Translations under genes and position numbers: made by a program
NCBI GenBank assembly: GCA_029339195.1
Contig: JAPTJF010000007.1
Span: 186,001 to 250,000 of the forward strand
DNA: 64,000 nucleotides
Origin: Micractinium sp. NFX-FRZ
Lineage: Eukaryota; Chlorophyta; Trebouxiophyceae; Chlorellales; Chlorellaceae
Direction: 5' to 3'
In this document: piece after piece, positions 57,401 to 64,000 of the stretch
Position numbering within the stretch: position 1 is the stretch's first letter
Layout: each line of letters starts with the position of its first letter
Notes under the pieces: model-generated
What the model was told of the DNA's origin: nothing
Seen by the model: only the letters and a program-made list of their open reading frames with translations
The model's database searches: none

Positions 57401-58252
57401 GCAGACTGGGCAGGCAGTCCACCCAAGTGCTGCTGCCGTGCCGGCGCACTGGTTGCCCTCACCAAGGCCCGCCCGCCTGCACACGCCACCCCAGCGCCCG
57501 CCTCTGATTAGCCCCGCCCTCGAACTGCCCACCTCACACCCCCGCCTGCCGCCCATTCTGGTGTGCAGGCATGACTGGAGGCATTGCCCTGGTGGGCACC
57601 CTGGCCTACATCCTGTCCTTTGCCATGGGAGCCGGCCCCGTGCCGGGCCTGCTGGTGCCAGAGATCACGGGGGCGCGCATCCGCGGTGCGCTGGGGGGAG
57701 CACAGTGCGGGGGGCGGGGCAGTTTTTGCGCGGCGGGGTGGGGTGCGCACTTTGAGGTCACAGTGCCTGCCTTCCTGCCCTCCTGCTCAGGAATCCAGCC
57801 CTGCCCCCTCCTCCAACCGGACACCCCTGCTGCTCTGCTCCGCCGCTGCCTGCTGTCCAACACTTGCCCCCCGCCGCACTTCTCTTCCTCCTCCTGCAGC
57901 CCGCATCGTCTCCCCGTTGCCATTTTCTTGCACTGGGTGTGCAACCCTGCCAGCTGCCACTTCCTTTTGTCACCCCACGCTCCGCCCCATGCTCCCCCAC
58001 TCACCCGCCCGCCCCTCCATCTCCCCCCATGGTGCAGGCCGTGCCGTGTCGCTTGCCATGGTCACCCACTGGGTGTGCAACTTTGCCATTGGCCAGCTCT
58101 TCCTGTCGGCGGTCACCGCCTTTGGGGTGCCCGCCGTCTACCTCTTCTTCGCCACCGTCTGCTTCGCCTGCGTGGCCTTCATCCAAAAGGCGGTGGTGGA
58201 GACCAAGGGGCGCAGCCTGGAGGAAATCGAGCTGGCCATGGCGGCGGTGTGA
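54412..58252 (+). CDS. pGlcT: Plastid-type glucose transporter (MFS sugar porter)
   Basis: Nine exons (54412-54909, 55238-55465, 55890-56049, 56191-56307, 56487-56627, 56879-56990, 57260-57342, 57569-57685, 58038-58252) give 556 residues in frame. I start at 54412 rather than the in-frame ATG at 54538, because the extra 42 residues are Ser/Arg/Ala-rich and fit a chloroplast transit peptide. Sugar-porter motifs are in order: FGYHLGVVNGPLE (TM1), DSLGRRRAFML, PESPAYLLLKGQ, QQFSGINAIVYFSS, DKAGRK, VPEITGARIRGRA and ETKGRSLEEIE. FGYHLGVVNG is typical of the plastidic glucose transporter, which exports glucose from starch breakdown through the inner envelope. Twelve membrane spans are expected. 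Intron 2 carries a duplicate of the exon 3 acceptor that is in frame (see findings). A TGTAA lies at 58514. Confidence 0.9.
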
Positions 58253-58592
58253 CCGGTGGTGTGATGCGCTGCGTGCCCTGGGGCGTTGCCCCCGCTGGCG
58301 TTTTACAGGGGGGCGTGGAGGCCAAGGGGCACGGCTTTATAGGAGCTACGTCGCCCCTCTGCACCAGCACCCTCTGCATTTCAACAGCTCGGCTCCCCCC
58401 ATCTTCGAACTCAAGTCTGTTGTCTGAGAGTCAAGTTTGGACCTCGTGCATGTATGTGTATACTTGGCTGCCTCCCGTGTGACTTACAACCGACTGCAAC
58501 TGCACTCAAGCACTGTAATGCAACGACTCCCAGGCTGACGGGCACATAAGGTGTGCAGGCATGAGTGAAGGTGCATGTGCAGGTGGTTTGCC
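58253..58592. terminator. Shared convergent 3' region
   Basis: 340 bases between the stops of the glucose transporter (+) and the 167-aa gene (-). TTACA at 58484-58488 (TGTAA for the - gene) lies to the left of TGTAA at 58514-58518 (+ gene). If both are used, the two mRNAs overlap at their 3' ends. Confidence 0.45.
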
Positions 58593-59304
58593 TCACAGCG
58601 CCGGCACGCCACGGTCCTGCGAGTGCTTGAAAAAGTCTCGGAGCCGCAGCGGGCTCAGCTGCTGCTCCTCCAGGCACGTCCGGTACTGCTGGTACTGCTC
58701 CTGCAGCACGCAAGAGAGGTGGGCGGCCATGCATTAGTATCAGCCACATAAGCAACGCATGGCGAGTGCGGCTGGAAAGGTAGAGACACAATGCCGGACA
58801 GCCTTCTCAGGCTGCTGCCATCAGAGCATGCATGTCGTGCATTGTCATGCGAGTCCAAGCAGCAGGGCCGCCGGCGTCCATGCACCGCCACAGCACCCCC
58901 CGGCTTGCCTGCACACGTGGGTAGTGCCTCAGGATCTCCTCCGACGCCGGCGTGCCCTCCCCCAGCTGCTGCGTGATGATGGCTGCTAGGTCAGCACCCG
59001 CCGGCTGCTGGGCGGTGCAGGGCCCTGGGCTGGCGGCACGGCTGGCGCCGGGCGTTGTTGCTGCCGACATGATGTCGCTTTCCAGCAGCGCCTCATTGTC
59101 TAGGTCCTTCCAGTAGCTGGCCTCCTGAGTCAGCCCCCATGCCTGCTGCGGCGGCGGCGGTGGCTGCTGCCGCGGCAGGTAGAATGGCAGCGCATGCAGC
59201 GCCGGTGCCGCCGCCCCGCCTGCCGCCTCGCCCTCTTGGGTGGGCGCGATGGACACTAGCTGCGTGGCGCTGCCGTAGGCATCCTGCATCAAAGCGAATT
59301 TCAT
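58593..59304 (-). CDS. Unrecognised 167-aa protein
   Basis: Two exons (59304-58909, 58700-58593) join in frame if the intron uses a GC donor (GTGCAG|GCAAGC at 58908) and a CTGCAG acceptor; the product is 167 residues. It begins MKFALMQDAYGSATQLVSIA, has a Pro/Gln-rich stretch, then YWKDLDNEALLESDI, an Ala/Ser/Pro segment, TPASEEILRHYPRVQ, and an ending EQYQQYRTCLEEQQLSP plus DFFKHSQDRGVPAL. No membrane span or known domain. The alternative GT donor at CCCAC|GTGTGC would break the frame. Function unknown. Confidence 0.58.
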
Positions 59305-59836
59305 AAGTGAGAAGGCGCAATACTTTGCTCTAGCGAAAGAAATGACCGACCGCTTGGTGCCTGCTTGCCTGGCTAACCTCCTGCGCTTCGCTTCGCCTGC
59401 GCCGCGTGAATGTTACTTGCACATCCGACAGTCGGCGCTCCATGCTGACTGCGATCTGTTTTGGCGAAGGCAGGCTGCAGAACATTTGAACCCCTGCTGG
59501 CGACACAGCGCAGAGCGCGCAACCCGCTGCCTCCTCATTCTAGGAGATTTACAAGATTACACAGAAGCTGGTGCTGGACAATTGTGCTGCCAAGGAATGT
59601 GAATGTATATCACACATGCAGAGGGTACAAGGGCAGTGCAGGGGTGGGGCAAAAATGGGGGCTGCGGCGCAGCAGGGGAACGCCGGCAGCTGGCAGAGGC
59701 AAGACTTGCCTCAACTGGTGACAGGCCGGCAAGGAATCCTGGTACACAAGAGACGAAGCGGGGGGGAATTCATTCCATTCCCCAGCGGTCACCCCCATCA
59801 TCGGCCCCCACAATGTACACAGGGCAGTACAGGGGC
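59305..59836. other. Spacer between two minus-strand genes
   Basis: It holds the promoter of the 167-aa gene and the 3' UTR of the Topors-like gene. TTACA at about 59549 and 59557 are possible poly(A) signals for the latter. Nothing else seen. Confidence 0.45.
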
Positions 59837-62800
59837 TCAGCCTGTGGGCTGTACCGCCGAGGCTCCCGGCTGCGGCTGCGGCCCCGCCGGCTGCGCTTGG
59901 GGCCGGCGCCGGCGGCGGTATCCGTCCCGGCTGCGGTCCCGGCTCCGGCTGCGGCTGCGGCTGCGACGCTCCGACGCACAGCGCCGTCGCTGCCGCTCGT
60001 CGGCACTCCTGCTTCTGCTCCTGCTGCGCGTGCGCTGCCGCCGTCGCCGCTCTTGTGAATGCCTGCGGCTCGCGCTCCTGCTGCTGCTGCGGCTGCGGCT
60101 GCGATGGTGGCTGGCAGCGGCGGGCTGCTGATCCTGCACCGCTCCATGCTGCCGATGTGCGCTGCCAACAGGAGCGAGGGCTGCTGCAGCTGCTGCCGGG
60201 CGTGCGAGCGGCGGAGGGGAGGGGTTTCTACTGCTGCTGCCGCCCCCGCTGCCGCCCCTCTGCTGCCTCGGCACGCTGGCGTCGGCGGCTGGGCAGTACC
60301 CCTCTGCCTGCTGCTGCTGCCGCTGCTGCTGGGCCTCCGGGCCAGCACGCAGCACCACCCGCGCCGGCTGCACCGCACGGCTGCCCCACTGCTGCTGCCG
60401 CTGCTGCACTCCAGGAGCACTGGCCGCTGCCGTCGCGCCAGCCGCTCCCGCCCGCTGTTGGTCCCACCGAGAGAGACGCCCGCCGGCGCCGCTGCTGCCC
60501 CCGGCGACAGCTGTCCCAACCGCCCCTGGTGCAGGCTCCGGCTGCCGCCGCACGTAGCTGACCTGCCGATCGTAGGCGCCGATGTTGTAGGGTGCCGTGG
60601 CGAAGCAACGGAGCTCGTGCCAAAAGTGCTCGGCATGCTCGTACAGGAAAGGCCGCAACGCCTCTGCCGGGCTGCTGCTGAGCGCCGGCGGCGCCGGCGG
60701 GGAGCTTTCTCCACTGCCCCTGCCCCTGCCCCTGCCGCTGGCACGACTGCTGCCGCCCCCGCGCCCCGCCACCATCTGCGCTGCACGCCGGCTGGCAGTG
60801 GCCGCTGCTGCTGCGGCCGCGCTGGTACCTGCGCCGCCTGCGCCTCCGCTGCCAGTCAACGGCTCCACGCCATAAGCCACCAGTAGGCCCATCACAAAAC
60901 CCCGGACAATAGTGGTGTCTTCTGTCTGCAGCAGCGCCCGCAGCTCTCTGTCAATCCACTCTGCAGGCAGGAGGGGGCAGGCGGGCACGAGGCAGGCTCA
61001 GGGGCTCTGCAGGCAAAGGGGGCAGTTCGGTGGGTCGACCTGCCCCAGCCGCAGCTCTCGGACAGCTGTGAAGTGGAAGTACTTTCAAGAGACAGCGGGC
61101 TGCCCTGCTAGCGGCTCACCAGCCGGCTGCCTGGCTGGCCCGCTGTACCTGGCATGGTCCCACACACGCCAGCCACAGGCACAGCGCGGCCAGGCCCGCT
61201 CGCCGTCCCACACCCAGCACACCCTCCTTCCTGCCCTTCCTCTACGTACTCAGCAGCACCCCCAGCTCACCCTCCCCCCCGCCCTTGGGCACAGTGTGCT
61301 GCCTGGCGCACCTGTGAGGCGCCGCTCACGCACGCTGCCGCTGCCCAGCGAGATGCGTGCGGACTCGGAGCCGAGGGGTACCGCCCACAGGTCCTGCATG
61401 GGCGGGGCAGCGGCAGGGGGCAAGGGGACAATTTGAAGGGCCGCATTTGAAGCTAGCTGCTCAACCATGAAGGCACCATTGTGCAACACCCAGCAGGCAC
61501 TGGCACCCCTAGAGCACCTGGCACTGGCACCCTCAAGCCCTGTAAGCCATGGGCAGTATCAACTGGCAGCACTGCGTGACAGCAGCAGCAGCAGCGACAG
61601 AAGCGGGGTGCCAGGTTGGCACACCGCAGCCGAGGCCAGCACACCCCCCCAGCCCGCCCTCACCTGGTCGTAAATCTGCCGCCGCCAGAGCAGCACATAA
61701 TCCTCTTCGCTCACCGGCCCATCAGCCTGCCCGCCCCCCAGCACCCCCCAACGGCCATCCGCTGCCGTTCCACCGCTGCCGGGGCGGTAGGCCCCTGCCT
61801 GCAGCCGCTGCTGCAGCCGCCAGAAGTAGGGCCGAGGCCCTGCATGCTGCGCCTGGCCCCCCGCTGCAGCTGCCTGCCCTTGCTGCTGGGCATAGCCGGT
61901 GCGCCCCGTGCCTGCCTCACTACGCAGCTGCTGCCGCCCCCTGCCACTGCTGCTGGCCCGCTGCTGTGCCTGCTGCTGCTCGTAAGGGTCTAGCAAGCCA
62001 GCCACCCCCAGAAAGTCCTGCAGCCGCTGCAGCAGCGGCAGCCCGCTGTCCTCGCTGCCGCCCGGCCCGCTGCCCTCTGTGACCAACTTGGGGGAGGCTG
62101 GCACCTCGCGCTCCTTGTACGTCCCGCTTTCTGTGATGTCGTACAGGACTGCAGAGGGGCAGGGAAGAGGCGGGACAGGGACAGGTGGAGGCAGAGGCAC
62201 ATCTTGCTCCATGATAGGGTCCCACTGGCGGTGATGTCACATGCGCACTGCCAGGGAGCTGTGAGAGTGAGAGAGGGAATGAGAGATGGCACGGGAGTGA
62301 AGGAGGCAGAGGAGCGTGAGGAAACGGAGCCGGGGGTGTGAGGGGCTCGAGCGAGCAGAGCGGCAGTGCCAGCTCGAGCGCACCCGGTTGCGGCTGCGCC
62401 AAACAGTGCCCACACACAAACGTGCAGCCAAGACTAGGGAGGCGACAGCTGCGCTCACGCAGCCCCCGCCGCACCTGACACCAGGCGCGCCTTGCACAGC
62501 GGGCAGAAGCGCTTGTGGCCCAGCCACCTGGGAGATGGTCAGGGTCATGGGGAGCAAGAACGCAGGGTAAGCATAGAGGCGACACGCCGGCCCGCCGACC
62601 GACCAGCAAGCAGGCAGGCAGGCAGGCAGCCCGTCGGCAGTCGGTGCCTCTCCATGTTCATGCTCGCTGCACCTCGGCAGCTACCAATTGATCCAGGCAA
62701 CGGCAGCCACTTGTGGGACACGACCCAACTCCGGCCATCCAGGAGATGCATGCGTGCCAGCATACGTGCATGCAGGTGGCGAGACAGCCTTGTTGTCTAC

Positions 62801-63465
62801 ATGAGCTCCAGCCCACAGGCACCCCCCACAGGGCAGCAGCAGCAGGAGGCAGTGCAGTGAGCACCTTGTGATGCAGTCGTGGCAGAAGACGTGCATGCAG
62901 GTGGTGACCACCGCCTTGTCAGATAGCTCCACAATGTCCGTCAAGCCTGGTGGGTGCAGCAAGTGGACAAAGGGAGCATGCGGCCTGGGAGAGTGAGACT
63001 ATGGGGTAACCAATGGAAGGAGGCAGCCCCGAAGGCTTGCCTAGCGCCGACGCGGGGTTTGGGGGGTTTGGGCATCCCAGGCAGGCCGCTGAACTCACAG
63101 ATGGGGCAGGTGGGCAGCTCCTCGCCCTCCTCTACGTCGCTGGCCTCGTGCTCGCTGTGCTGCAGCTCGAAGCCGGTGTAATGGACCGGCGCTGCTGTTG
63201 TTGGCGGCTCGCTTTCTGGCGGCGCCGCCGCTGCCGCCACTGCCACTGGTGGCGGCGGACCCACTGCATAGCGCTCCTTTTCAGGACGCTTCTGGCGCTT
63301 ACGTCGATCCTCGGAAGGCTGCTTGCCGCTGCTGCGCTCGGGCTGGCGAGCGGAAGGCTTTTCGGCCGCGCTCGGCTCGGCTGGCAGTGCCGCCCAAACG
63401 CCGCTGCCCGGCAACCAGACCTGGCGTAGCTGGTGCTGCTCATGGGCCCTGCCTTGGCCGCTCAT
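59837..63465 (-). CDS. Topors-like RING-type E3 ligase with RS-rich tail
   Basis: Exons 63465-63099, 62946-62865, 62527-62475, 62148-61664, 61393-61312 and 60960-59837 join in frame to 730 residues. After a basic, disordered N-terminus, a C3HC4 RING (residues about 120-165) is assembled from three exons: CPIC split by intron 1, then VTTCMHVFCHDCITRW, then GHKRFCPLCKARL. The segment VLYDITESGTYKERE follows, as in Topors after the RING. WIDRELRALLQTEDTTIV and FLYEHAEHFWHELRCFATAP-YNIGAYD match the conserved central helical region of Topors. The last 120 residues are rich in Arg-Ser dipeptides (RSRSRSRSADERQRRR). Topors proteins act as ubiquitin and SUMO ligases in nuclear speckles; in plants and algae they are linked to RNA silencing and splicing. 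The introns after RING exons hold decayed copies of those exons. Confidence 0.82.
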
Positions 63466-64000
63466 GACGCCCGCTGGTGCCGCCCGACCACCCAGCGGGC
63501 CTCTCGCCGGCGCAGCGCGCCTCTGATCGGTGCTAAATTGATGTCAAATATGTGGGCAAACCGTGAAGTACGCGCAGCGTGGCAGGCGGCATTGTCCAGG
63601 ACCCCCTGCTGCAGCCCGCCACCGCCGCCGCTGCCCGCCTGGCACCTTGGGTACTGCGACGGATGGCACCAAACAAATACCCCCAAGTGTTGCCTGCCCA
63701 ACCCTCGTTCTCCACTGCACTGCACGTGTACGCTTTTTCACAAGGTTGGTCCGGCGACCTTTATAAGGAGCTGCTGAGCTGCGCTGCGACCAAGCACCCG
63801 CCCATGTGCGCCGCCGCACCACCGGTGAGCCACCACCTGCGGCTGACCAGGCTTGCTCCTCTGCTGTGCACCGAAGCTTTGCAAACCAGCTGCTTAGTCA
63901 GCCGCTCAGCACCACCACCACCCTGTCTCGCTCACTGCCGGCGCTGCTCCCCCCTGCCTCACTGCCTCAATGATCCTGCTTCGCTCACTGCCGGTGCCTC
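63466..64000. other. Upstream region of the Topors-like gene, window edge
   Basis: Promoter and 5' UTR of the minus-strand gene. A + strand ATG at 63804 with a nearby donor (CCACCG|GTGAGC) could be the first exon of a divergent gene beyond the window, but seven codons prove nothing. CTCGCTCACTGCCGG recurs at about 63928 and 63980, 52 bases apart. Confidence 0.35.

Noticed and set aside
1..64000. tRNA, rRNA, CRISPR array, riboswitch or bacterial operon
   Set aside because: I looked for GGTTCRANTCC-type T-loops, regular 30-40-base direct repeats and ribosome-binding sites and saw none that hold up. The spliced gene structure is eukaryotic.

Overview
The window looks like nuclear DNA of a GC-rich, intron-rich green alga, most likely a Chlorella/Micractinium-type trebouxiophyte. 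Evidence: nearly every gene is broken by many short exons with GT-AG (sometimes GC-AG) introns; one gene is a phosphoglycerate kinase with a chloroplast transit peptide and another a plastid-type glucose transporter; TTTAGGG telomere-type repeats occur; there are no operons and no prokaryotic features. The lineage is inferred from gene content and composition, not from a search.

Layout. 0-6.5 kb (-): WD40 protein, 3' end outside the window. 7.5-9.3 kb (+): PIG-U, a GPI transamidase subunit. 9.6-11.5 kb (+): unrecognised 291-aa protein. 12.6-14.8 kb (-): truncated (2/2) haemoglobin with a long N-terminal extension. 16.5-23.0 kb (-): HAP2/GCS1, the gamete membrane fusogen, 16 exons, in a domain of clearly lower GC. 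23.5-28.7 kb (-): large coiled-coil protein, 5' end unresolved. 28.9-29.7 kb: dispersed repeat copy A. 29.9-32.4 kb (-): F-box/LRR protein. 33.6-37.9 kb (+): chloroplast phosphoglycerate kinase, 13 exons. 38.1-39.3 kb: repeat copy B, inverted relative to A. 39.6-42.7 kb (+): ubiquitin-like/LRR protein. 43.3-44.1 kb (-): 73-aa acidic protein. 44.6 kb (+): doubtful gene start. 45.5-47.7 kb (+): free-standing aminoacyl-tRNA-synthetase-type anticodon-binding domain. 48.3-52.2 kb (+): GT61-type glycosyltransferase. 53.1-54.2 kb (-): unrecognised 181-aa protein, head to head with a plastid glucose transporter at 54.4-58.3 kb (+). 58.6-59.3 kb (-): unrecognised 167-aa protein. 59.8-63.5 kb (-): Topors-like RING E3 ligase with an RS-rich tail.

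The genes are mostly unrelated housekeeping and regulatory loci. The closest functional link is carbon metabolism: plastid PGK makes 3-phosphoglycerate/ATP in the chloroplast and pGlcT exports glucose from starch breakdown. Exon boundaries were set by hand so that reading frame and intron phase agree through the whole coding sequence; all multi-exon models listed here close in frame, except where stated.

Two things stand out. First, HAP2 indicates sexual capacity in a lineage with a largely asexual reputation, and it lies in a local low-GC, relaxed-codon domain. Second, almost every gene carries, in the intron next to an exon, a decayed tandem copy of that exon edge together with its splice site. 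Some copies keep a usable splice site, one of them in frame. This looks like a general mode of intron growth here and is the observation I would follow up first. I found no mobile defence system, CRISPR array, tRNA or rRNA gene.
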